DNA of 27,608 nucleotides from a virus, in IMG/VR virus record IMGVR_UViG_3300041809_001880, positions 1-27,608 of that record; one strand, written 5' to 3'. The notes under the pieces were generated by a model. It made no database searches, was not told the origin of the DNA, and worked only from the letters and a program-made list of their open reading frames with translations. Below, piece after piece: positions 14,830-20,274 of the stretch. The first letter of the stretch is position 1. Each line of letters opens with the position of its first letter. A program made the position numbers and the translations under genes.

Positions 14830-14884
14830 GTAGCACAGCCACTCATGGCTGTGTTGGATCACAGGCAAGAGTGCCTGTGCTACC
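14830..14884. repeat. REP-like palindromic element, copy A
   Basis: The 55-base unit starts GTAGCACAGCCACTC and ends GTGCTACC. It is a nested palindrome: CACAGCC pairs with GGCTGTG, CACAGGC with GCCTGTG, and the outer GTAGCAC with GTGCTAC. A close second copy is at 16283-16338. Confidence 0.8.
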
Positions 14885-14886
14885 GC

Positions 14887-15228
14887 CTACTTCTTCTTCG
14901 CCGCCTTCGTCTTCGCGGCCTTCCACTGCTCGAATTCCTCTTTCTCTGCCGCTTCGGCATCGGCGATTGCCTTGGCCTCAGCCGCTTCTTCCGCTACCCG
15001 CTTGTCGCGGATACGCCAGTACGCTTCAGGGCGCCCTTTGACCATCGGGATCTGGCCGCCCGTCATCTCCAGGGCTTCATCATCGGTTAGCTCGATCGTG
15101 CCCGACGCGTCCACAGGAATCGGCTTGCCGTGGCTCATGCTCAAGACTGTTTTGGGGCCTTTGTGCCCCTTGGGAACGTAGTGAACGCAGTTCTTCTCGA
15201 TAGGTTTCAAAACTTGGTATTGCGCCAT
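14887..15228 (-). CDS. Small protein with charged helical Lys-rich tail
   Basis: A 113-residue protein. Residues 1-75 are a compact fold (YQVLKPIEKNCVHYVPKGH, IPVDASGTIELTDDEALEM) and 80-113 a highly charged Ala/Glu/Lys helix ending KTKAAKKK. The ATG at 15228 has GAGGAG eight bases upstream. It directly follows the major capsid gene and is probably head-associated, but the function is not known. Confidence 0.6.
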   Translation of the reverse strand: MAQYQVLKPIEKNCVHYVPKGHKGPKTVLSMSHGKPIPVDASGTIELTDDEALEMTGGQIPMVKGRPEAYWRIRDKRVAEEAAEAKAIADAEAAEKEEFEQWKAAKTKAAKKK

Positions 15229-15254
15229 TGTTTTAGCTCCTCACAGAAGATGCC

Positions 15255-15301
15255 GTCAGCGGTCAGCCAGAGCCTTAAACTGACCGCTGACAGCTGAACG
15301 C
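15255..15301. repeat. Heptad array (CTGACCG type)
   Basis: AGCGGTC on the left faces CTGACCG, CTGACAG and CTGAACG on the right, in the gap between capsid and small head gene. It touches the capsid stop. Confidence 0.65.
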
Positions 15302-16251
15302 TACGCCGACGCGTTGGAAAAATAAAAACCAGCGGCCGGAACGAACAGCGTTTTGTCGTACCACATCTGGACTTCGATCACGTCGGCGGTGCGGCTCTCT
15401 TCCCTCCAGCGCTTGGTCAGGACGCCCTGGGCGTCGGGGAAGCCAAAGCTCCAGCGCGGCGTGGCTGCCAGGCGCGGATCGAGTTGGTTGAATTCCACGG
15501 GCGAGTAGCCGAGCAGCGCATCCTTGCCCCAGATAAACTGCTTGGTGGGGGACTGCCCTTCATTCGCTGTGTTGACAAGCGCGGAAGCGACGATGTAGCG
15601 ATTTACCTTAAACGCCTTGGCAAGCTGTTCATTGGTGAGAATCCCATCGAAAGGAATGGACCCGCCGCCGAATTTCACAATGTCTTTCAGCACGGGATGG
15701 ATGGACAGCTTGGCGTGAACTGGGTACGACACCAGGAAGAACTCCGGCAACTTCCCGGTGGCCTGCAGAATGTTCTGCTTTTGCGCTTCCACGGCTGCCT
15801 GGGGATCAGAGTTCTGGAAGTCGCTCCATTGCCCCGTGCCGGCCAGCGTCGTGCCGGGGCATTGCGCCTTGAGCATCGCCTGCCAGTCGTATTCCATGCG
15901 CAGACGGAGCTTGGCGTTCAGGTTTTTCGTCGTCGTAAAATCCAGGTTCACGGGCAGGGCGGAAAGCATTTTGCGCTGCTCATCGGAAATCACGTCTTTC
16001 TTGGCTTGGCCCTGGCACCAGAAGCGGAAAGCGTTCAGCGAGTAAGATGCTACCTCGCTCGCTTCCGATTTGGGAGCGCGGGCGGTTTCTTCCAGGTCAA
16101 AGACTTCCTGGCCCCAAGCATAGATAGCGCCGGAAGGTTCGTCGACGGGAAGGAAGGGAGCGATCAGAGGCGAGACAAAGTCAAGGTTGTCATAACCAAT
16201 CGAAACATTGTTCAGCGCCTGGTCGAAATAGGCCATGGATACGTCAGGCAT
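15301..16251 (-). CDS. Major capsid protein (HK97-type fold, probable)
   Basis: A 316-residue protein with a capsid-like layout: an N-terminal arm (FDQALNNVSIGYDNLDFVSPLIAPFLPV), an acidic middle with the ALPVNLDF block and a helical KQNILQATGKLP spine segment, the ALVNTANEG and FIWGKDALLGY strands, and a C-terminal WREESRTADVIEVQMWYDK that matches the closing strand of Mu-T-like and HK97-like capsid proteins. It follows the protease and decoration genes, as in Mu-like phages. The ribosome site (GGTGA) is weak for an abundant protein. Symmetry and expansion cannot be judged. Confidence 0.75.
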   Translation of the reverse strand: MPDVSMAYFDQALNNVSIGYDNLDFVSPLIAPFLPVDEPSGAIYAWGQEVFDLEETARAPKSEASEVASYSLNAFRFWCQGQAKKDVISDEQRKMLSALPVNLDFTTTKNLNAKLRLRMEYDWQAMLKAQCPGTTLAGTGQWSDFQNSDPQAAVEAQKQNILQATGKLPEFFLVSYPVHAKLSIHPVLKDIVKFGGGSIPFDGILTNEQLAKAFKVNRYIVASALVNTANEGQSPTKQFIWGKDALLGYSPVEFNQLDPRLAATPRWSFGFPDAQGVLTKRWREESRTADVIEVQMWYDKTLFVPAAGFYFSNASA

Positions 16252-16282
16252 GTTTCACCCACTAGATTGCCAGGTGTCGCGT

Positions 16283-16338
16283 GGTAGCACAGCCACTCCT
16301 GGCTGTGTCCAATCACAGGCAATAGTGCCCGTGCTACC
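16283..16338. repeat. REP-like palindromic element, copy B
   Basis: GGTAGCACAGCCACTC at the start and GTGCTACC at the end, with the same nested palindrome as 14830-14884. The two copies differ at about six of 55 bases, which is close enough for recent common descent. Confidence 0.8.
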
Positions 16339-16420
16339 AGCAACTTCTAACGCTCAATGGCGATGGGGCCTGGACGCTCCAACATCGCCAAATCCGCCCA
16401 AAGGCTAGCGTCATAAAAGA

Positions 16421-16490
16421 GCGGGATTCGGGACTCGGAGTTAGGGACTCGGGAAAACCCGAACCCCGCATCCCGTATCCCGACCCCCGG
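16421..16490. repeat. Inverted heptad array (GGGATTC / CCCGTAT)
   Basis: Left arm: GGGATTC, GGGACTC, GGAGTTA and GGGACTC. Loop: GGGAAAACCC. Right arm: CCCGAAC, CCCGCAT, CCCGTAT and CCCGACC. The clearest example of the two-arm layout. Confidence 0.85.
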
Positions 16491-16493
16491 TTC

Positions 16494-16988
16494 TTACTGC
16501 TTCACCGGCATATCGATGACCTTGATGCGGATGATGTCATCGGCTTCGGCGGAGGGGGTCAAGGCTTTAGCCACCACGTTTGCCGTGGTGCCCGCCTGGA
16601 TGCCCGCGCCCACAATGCTGTTCAAGCGCCCGTAGCTATCGGCAATCACCAATAGGTCGCCTTCGTTGATCCCGGCCGCAGCGGCGATCGCGAAGTGATC
16701 CCCGGCTGTGACGATGGTGGCGTTACGCCCTGCCAGGCTGTAAGTGGACGGCACGGTACCCGTCACCGTTTCGGGGGGCGTGCCCTGCGGCACAAAGTAG
16801 AGGCCGCCCGGCTCGATGAAATGCTGATCGTTCAGGAAGCCCATGAAGCCTGCGGCGTTTGCCCCGGCAGGCAGGTCGGCATAAACATTCTGCTGACTGC
16901 TGTCGCCGGCGTCGCTGACCAGGGCTGAGTACTTGAAGATGCGCTTGTTTTGCTTCATCCTCACCGTGCGCGAAAAATTGTTAAACAT
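16494..16988 (-). CDS. Capsid decoration / cement protein (DUF2190-like)
   Basis: A 164-residue protein that ends in the DUF2190 pattern: AAAAGINEGDLLVIADSYGRL, then GIQAGTTANVVAKALTPSAEADDIIRIKV, a small beta-tulip type fold that stabilises capsids. The ATG at 16988 has GGAGG six bases upstream. It sits between protease and major capsid, the normal place for a decoration protein. The first 60 residues (MFNNFSRTVRMKQNKRIFKY) are longer than in typical family members. Confidence 0.7.
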   Translation of the reverse strand: MFNNFSRTVRMKQNKRIFKYSALVSDAGDSSQQNVYADLPAGANAAGFMGFLNDQHFIEPGGLYFVPQGTPPETVTGTVPSTYSLAGRNATIVTAGDHFAIAAAAGINEGDLLVIADSYGRLNSIVGAGIQAGTTANVVAKALTPSAEADDIIRIKVIDMPVKQ

Positions 16989-17002
16989 TTAAAACCTCCA
17001 AT

Positions 17003-17066
17003 CGGGGGTTAGGGGCTAGGGGCTAGGGGCTAGGGCTAATCCCCGACCCCAAACCCCGAATCCCGG
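17003..17066. repeat. Inverted heptad array (GGGGCTA / CCCCGAC)
   Basis: GGGGCTA repeats three times almost perfectly after GGGGTTA and is followed by TAATCCC, CGACCCC and AAACCCC-type units facing the other way. Near-perfect copies suggest recent slippage. Confidence 0.8.
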
Positions 17067-17073
17067 CCTTTCG

Positions 17074-17886
17074 TTATTTCGCTGGAGCCGCAGCTTGCGG
17101 CTGTGCATGCCGGTAGCGGCTGTAGAGATCGCGATCCTCGCTCAGCAACACTTCCGTCGCCTTGGCAAGGTTGGGAAGTTTCCGCTCGCTCATCAAGGCT
17201 TGCGAGCGCTGGGCGATTTCCTCCTGGACGTTTGAGAACTCAACTGTGCCGCCCAGGCCGCGCGCGTTGAACAGGTCGCGCGCCGGACGCGTTTCGATCC
17301 ACCTATCAAACTGCGCCACATCGTTCATCGCCACCGAAAATGCAACCTCACGATCGGTGGGTAGGAGCTTACCTGCGCCAAATGCAGCATCCACATGGTT
17401 TCGGGCGCGCTCAGCAGAACGCCGCTCAGCCCGCGTAAAGACTCCGGAGTCTTCTAGCGCGTCCACCGCTTCTTCATTAACCGTGTCGGAAAGGTAGATT
17501 TTAGTGAGTTCCTTGCGCGCATTGGCCGACCGGCCGGCCGCCATCGCGTGAGAAAGGACTTCCTGCAGGTCCTCAGTTGTCTTTCCTTCGCTCGCCAGGA
17601 ATTTCTTTATGGTTAGCGCAAGAGGTTCGAGTGGACCGATACTCTTGCCGCGTTCGATGATCGCCTTCAGATCTGCGACATTCACCGTATCGCCGCCACC
17701 AAGCTCGGAAAGCACCGCGATGCGTATGGCGTCCTCGCTGGCCTTGGCGCCCTCGCACATATCAAGATGCTCTTTCGAGTATTGACGGAGATGCTTATCC
17801 TCGATTTGAAACGCCGGCCCGTCCGGACCGTGCACCTCATGCGTGCCATCGGCGGCGCACTTCAATTGTGCTTTTGGTAGAGCCAT
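17074..17886 (-). CDS. Nested scaffold protein start (Mu gpZ-like)
   Basis: Inside the protease gene an in-frame ATG at 17886 (MALPKAQLKCA) has a near-perfect ribosome site (AGGAGG, seven bases upstream), stronger than that of the full-length gene. It would make a 270-residue scaffold lacking the protease. Mu makes its scaffold gpZ from inside the protease gene in the same way. The start is seen in sequence; expression is inferred. Confidence 0.65.
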   Translation of the reverse strand: MALPKAQLKCAADGTHEVHGPDGPAFQIEDKHLRQYSKEHLDMCEGAKASEDAIRIAVLSELGGGDTVNVADLKAIIERGKSIGPLEPLALTIKKFLASEGKTTEDLQEVLSHAMAAGRSANARKELTKIYLSDTVNEEAVDALEDSGVFTRAERRSAERARNHVDAAFGAGKLLPTDREVAFSVAMNDVAQFDRWIETRPARDLFNARGLGGTVEFSNVQEEIAQRSQALMSERKLPNLAKATEVLLSEDRDLYSRYRHAQPQAAAPAK

Positions 17887-18486
17887 GACTTTTCCTCCTT
17901 CCGCCGAAAGGCGGAGTGACTTTTCAGTGTTTGAACTACTTACAAACTCAAGTTCACCTTCAGCCAGGCGGATCTCCGGCATTTCCTGGATAACAGGCTT
18001 GTTTGTCAGGGCCACGCTCGTGAGCGTCCAGCCTTGGGGCTCGCCAGTCTTACGGTCCGGGCACGGGCTGATTGCGGGAGAGATTTGCCGATACTCTTTG
18101 CTGGCGATTAGCTCCCGAGCTTTTCCCGTGGGCTCATACCAGCCCCACACAATCTTCTGCCCGGTCTCACCAAAATATTCCGGGCTGTCGAGCTTTGTGA
18201 CTTTTCCCGCCGAAGGGGAAGGGCCAAGGAGGCCCTGCAATGGGCTTTCGCTGGCGTGGTCGTAATCCACGTTGACGCCATTGGCTTCCTTGGCAAAATT
18301 GGTGACAAGGTCATCCAGCATCGCCTCAGTGAGGTCGATCTCCTGGCCGGACTTCTTAACCCAGCGGCCCGTGAGCGCAACGGGAATGCGCACCAGATTG
18401 CCAGTGAAAGGCAGGTCGGCAAGCATGATGACGAACCGTGCGGTATTTTCGACTTTCGATTTTCGACTTTCAATTTCACTCGCCAT
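17074..18486 (-). CDS. Mu-like prohead protease with C-terminal scaffold domain
   Basis: A 470-residue protein. Residues about 20-200 are the Mu gpI-like prohead protease: IPVALTGRWVKKSGQEIDL, VNVDYDHASESPLQG (His77 possibly catalytic), ELIASKEYRQISPAISP and LTSVALTNKPVI. Residues 201-470 are a helical scaffold part ending YSRYRHAQPQAAAPAK. The ATG at 18486 lies just after a repeat, and the first residues (MASEIESRKSKVEN) are repeat-derived. It precedes the decoration and capsid genes, as in Mu. A second start inside the gene would make scaffold alone. Confidence 0.8.
   Translation of the reverse strand: MASEIESRKSKVENTARFVIMLADLPFTGNLVRIPVALTGRWVKKSGQEIDLTEAMLDDLVTNFAKEANGVNVDYDHASESPLQGLLGPSPSAGKVTKLDSPEYFGETGQKIVWGWYEPTGKARELIASKEYRQISPAISPCPDRKTGEPQGWTLTSVALTNKPVIQEMPEIRLAEGELEFVSSSNTEKSLRLSAEGGKVMALPKAQLKCAADGTHEVHGPDGPAFQIEDKHLRQYSKEHLDMCEGAKASEDAIRIAVLSELGGGDTVNVADLKAIIERGKSIGPLEPLALTIKKFLASEGKTTEDLQEVLSHAMAAGRSANARKELTKIYLSDTVNEEAVDALEDSGVFTRAERRSAERARNHVDAAFGAGKLLPTDREVAFSVAMNDVAQFDRWIETRPARDLFNARGLGGTVEFSNVQEEIAQRSQALMSERKLPNLAKATEVLLSEDRDLYSRYRHAQPQAAAPAK
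17887..17914 (-). promoter_or_regulatory. Internal ribosome site with upstream hairpin
   Basis: AAGGAGG at 17894-17900 lies directly next to an exact stem-loop CCGCC-GAAA-GGCGG at 17901-17914. In the mRNA the hairpin abuts the ribosome site of the nested scaffold and could tune its use. Confidence 0.55.
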
Positions 18487-18526
18487 ATGCCTCTGCCTTT
18501 CCCTAACCCCTAGTCCCGAATCCCTG
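18445..18526. repeat. Heptad arrays (TTTCGAC and CCCGAAT types) at the protease start
   Basis: TTTCGAC, TTTCGAT, TTTCGAC and TTTCAAT at 18445-18478 encode residues 4-14 of the protease (EIESRKSKVEN). A second array, CCCTAAC, CCCTAGT and CCCGAAT, follows at 18500-18526 beyond the start codon. Confidence 0.75.
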
Positions 18527-18529
18527 CTC

Positions 18530-19624
18530 TCACCTGATTGCCAGGAACGTATAAACTCCCGCTGCCGGCGTGCAGGCCGCAGCCGTGAGGACGGTGAAGT
18601 ATAGAGTGACGGAATTGCTCCCCGTCGCTCGTGCACTGGTTGCCGGACAGAGGGACGTGGGCGCCGGCTGCCCGATCAGCGTGACATACTCGCCTGAAGC
18701 TATGCCGGTGAGAGTGAATGCCTGCCCAACGGTTTGAATGGCGGCCGACGTGGCGGCCGGAGAAATCGACGCCGTGGAAAGCTCAAAGAGTTGCGGCGAA
18801 ATTTCTGATTGTCCCGAGAAGGGGAACGCCGCCACCGGCACGTTGGACGCGTTGGTGGTCATCAGCGTCACGATGACGTTCCCTGCAGCATCCGCGGTAT
18901 TGAACGAGTTGGTGAAACTCAGGCTGGATCCCGACCCCGGCCAATAGATGAAGCCGCAACTGGAGTAGGCGGGAGGCGCACAGTTGCTCAACGCTCCACC
19001 GCTCAGCGTCACGTTTCCAGGAGCAATTTGCGTCTGGGTAACGCCGATCGTAACCACGCCGGCTCCGTAGGTCTGAGTGCTGGTGGACGAGCATCCCATG
19101 CAGGTGGCGCTGGTGCCTGCGCCCGTTAGTGCCGGCAAGGTATATTCACTGAGGAACTGCGAGTATGCCGACCCCGCGGCCGCGCCTCCCATGGAGCCCG
19201 TGCCGGTCAGTAAAACAACCTGTGGGCTTCCGGTAGCATTGTCGGCAATTGAAAGGGAAGCTGATCGCGCGCCGGCCGCCTGCGGAGTAAACGTCACAGC
19301 AAGCGTGCAGGTGGACCCGGCAGTCAGCGAGCCGCCGCAGACGCTTCCAGGAGTGGTCGCAACCGACCAGTCGCCGGTATTCGTCCCCGTGATGCTGATG
19401 GACGACAGAGTCAGGGTTGCCCCGCCCGTGTTCATCAACGTAAAGTTCACCGCCGTGGCGGAAACACCCACAGTGGTTGCGGACCAGCCCCAGCTCTGCA
19501 CCGCTTCCGTGGTGTTGGGCTGATAGATGCTCGCAATCTGGCCGAAAAGAGCGGTAGGTAGAAGGCAGAAAGCAGTAAGCAGTAATGCCATTGCCACGGA
19601 CTTGAAGCTTGTGATCTTCTTCAT
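18530..19624 (-). CDS. Secreted ASH/Hydin-like (choice-of-anchor D) domain protein
   Basis: A 364-residue protein with a Sec signal peptide (MKKITSFKSVAMALLLTAFCLLPTALFGQ) and an ASH/Hydin-type beta-sandwich at about 45-130: VNFTLMNTGGATLTLSSISI, then GSVCGGSLTAGSTCTLAVTF, then SLSIADNATGSPQVVLLTGTG. This domain is frequent in Acidobacteriota. The C-terminal half is another beta-rich, Cys-containing part. The ATG at 19624 has GGAG seven bases upstream. It is not a phage structural family and sits between the fused portal and protease genes, so it is probably a cargo gene acting at the cell surface. The target is unknown. Confidence 0.7.
   Translation of the reverse strand: MKKITSFKSVAMALLLTAFCLLPTALFGQIASIYQPNTTEAVQSWGWSATTVGVSATAVNFTLMNTGGATLTLSSISITGTNTGDWSVATTPGSVCGGSLTAGSTCTLAVTFTPQAAGARSASLSIADNATGSPQVVLLTGTGSMGGAAAGSAYSQFLSEYTLPALTGAGTSATCMGCSSTSTQTYGAGVVTIGVTQTQIAPGNVTLSGGALSNCAPPAYSSCGFIYWPGSGSSLSFTNSFNTADAAGNVIVTLMTTNASNVPVAAFPFSGQSEISPQLFELSTASISPAATSAAIQTVGQAFTLTGIASGEYVTLIGQPAPTSLCPATSARATGSNSVTLYFTVLTAAACTPAAGVYTFLAIR
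19551..19588. repeat. Heptad array (GGCAGAA type) in the signal peptide of the ASH protein
   Basis: GTAGGTA, GAAGGCA, GAAAGCA, GTAAGCA and GTAATGC follow in 7-base steps and encode LLTAFCLLPTAL of the signal peptide core. Confidence 0.75.
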
Positions 19625-19650
19625 CGTTTTCTCCTTTGCGAAGGTCAGTA

Positions 19651-19693
19651 CCGGGGTTTCCCCGAGTCCCGTATCCCGAGACCCGTGGCCCGG
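19651..19693. repeat. Heptad array (CCCGAGT type) between the two secreted-protein genes
   Basis: CCGGGG faces CCCCGAGTCCCGTATCCCGAG with a TTT loop, followed by CCCGTGGCCCGGC. It fills the gap before the ASH gene. Confidence 0.7.
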
Positions 19694-19695
19694 CC

Positions 19696-20217
19696 TTACT
19701 TGTAGACGACCGAGATGGTGACGGGCGCGCCCGTGCCGTAGCTCGAACACGCAAATGTGTACTTGGTGGTTTCGCCAAAACCCAGTGCCGCCGTCGAACT
19801 GGCAGTGGCACTTGTAACGCTGGTGGTGCCGAGCTGCTCGATGACCGACCACGCGTTCAGCGTGTTGCTGGTGGCCGTAACCGAAACCGCCGATCCCAGC
19901 GTTAGAAAATTGGTGCCGTCGTAGCTTGTCTTGGCCTGCACCGTGCAAGTGCCATAACTGCCGGTGACCGTGCCAAAGTTCCACTGGATATCGGCGCGAT
20001 GCGCGCCGCTTGTGGGCGTAGCGCCCGTAGTGGCAGTTGCCCCGGCAATCGCGATGGTGGGATTGTCAATGATCGCCCCGAGCGGCAGTATGCGCTGCGA
20101 GCTGTAGGCATCAGCATGGACGCTGGGAGTTGGCAGTAGGCAGTAGGCAGTAAGCAGCAGGCAAAACGCCACTACCGCCGATATCAGCCACGCGACTTTC
20201 GAGTTTCGATTTTCCAT
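19696..20217 (-). CDS. Small secreted beta-rich protein of unknown function
   Basis: A 173-residue protein with a Sec signal peptide (hydrophobic [21 protein letters not shown] and a VHADA-type cleavage site near residue 36). The mature part is Thr/Ser/Ala-rich and beta-like (IQWNFGTVTGSYGTCTVQAKTSYDG, YTFACSSYGTGAPVTISVVYK), similar to small tail or adhesin modules. The ATG at 20217 is chosen because GGAGG lies nine bases upstream; the GTG two codons earlier is too close to it. It precedes the ASH gene, so the pair may act together outside the cytoplasm. Confidence 0.65.
   Translation of the reverse strand: MENRNSKVAWLISAVVAFCLLLTAYCLLPTPSVHADAYSSQRILPLGAIIDNPTIAIAGATATTGATPTSGAHRADIQWNFGTVTGSYGTCTVQAKTSYDGTNFLTLGSAVSVTATSNTLNAWSVIEQLGTTSVTSATASSTAALGFGETTKYTFACSSYGTGAPVTISVVYK
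20130..20164. repeat. Heptad array (GGCAGTA type) in the second signal peptide
   Basis: TGGCAGT, AGGCAGT, AGGCAGT, AAGCAGC and AGGCAAA follow in 7-base steps. On the minus strand three heptads (21 bases) encode seven residues, giving [10 protein letters not shown]. Confidence 0.8.
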
Positions 20218-20239
20218 GTTCACTTCCCTCCGCCTTCCA

Positions 20240-20274
20240 ATGACCCGATGGTCCGATGAACCGATGGCCCGATT
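20240..20274. repeat. 8-base-period repeat (CCGATG type)
   Basis: TGACCCGA, TGGTCCGA, TGAACCGA and TGGCCCGA repeat in steps of eight, not seven, in the gap before the portal stop. It reaches the stop codon. Confidence 0.65.

Noticed and set aside
17003-17066. CRISPR-like array
   Set aside because: Units are 7 bases without unique spacers of constant length; no cas genes in the window.
19625-19984. Upstream extension of the ASH protein
   Set aside because: The extension is His/Arg-rich and antisense-like; the start at 19624 has GGAG and begins a proper signal peptide.
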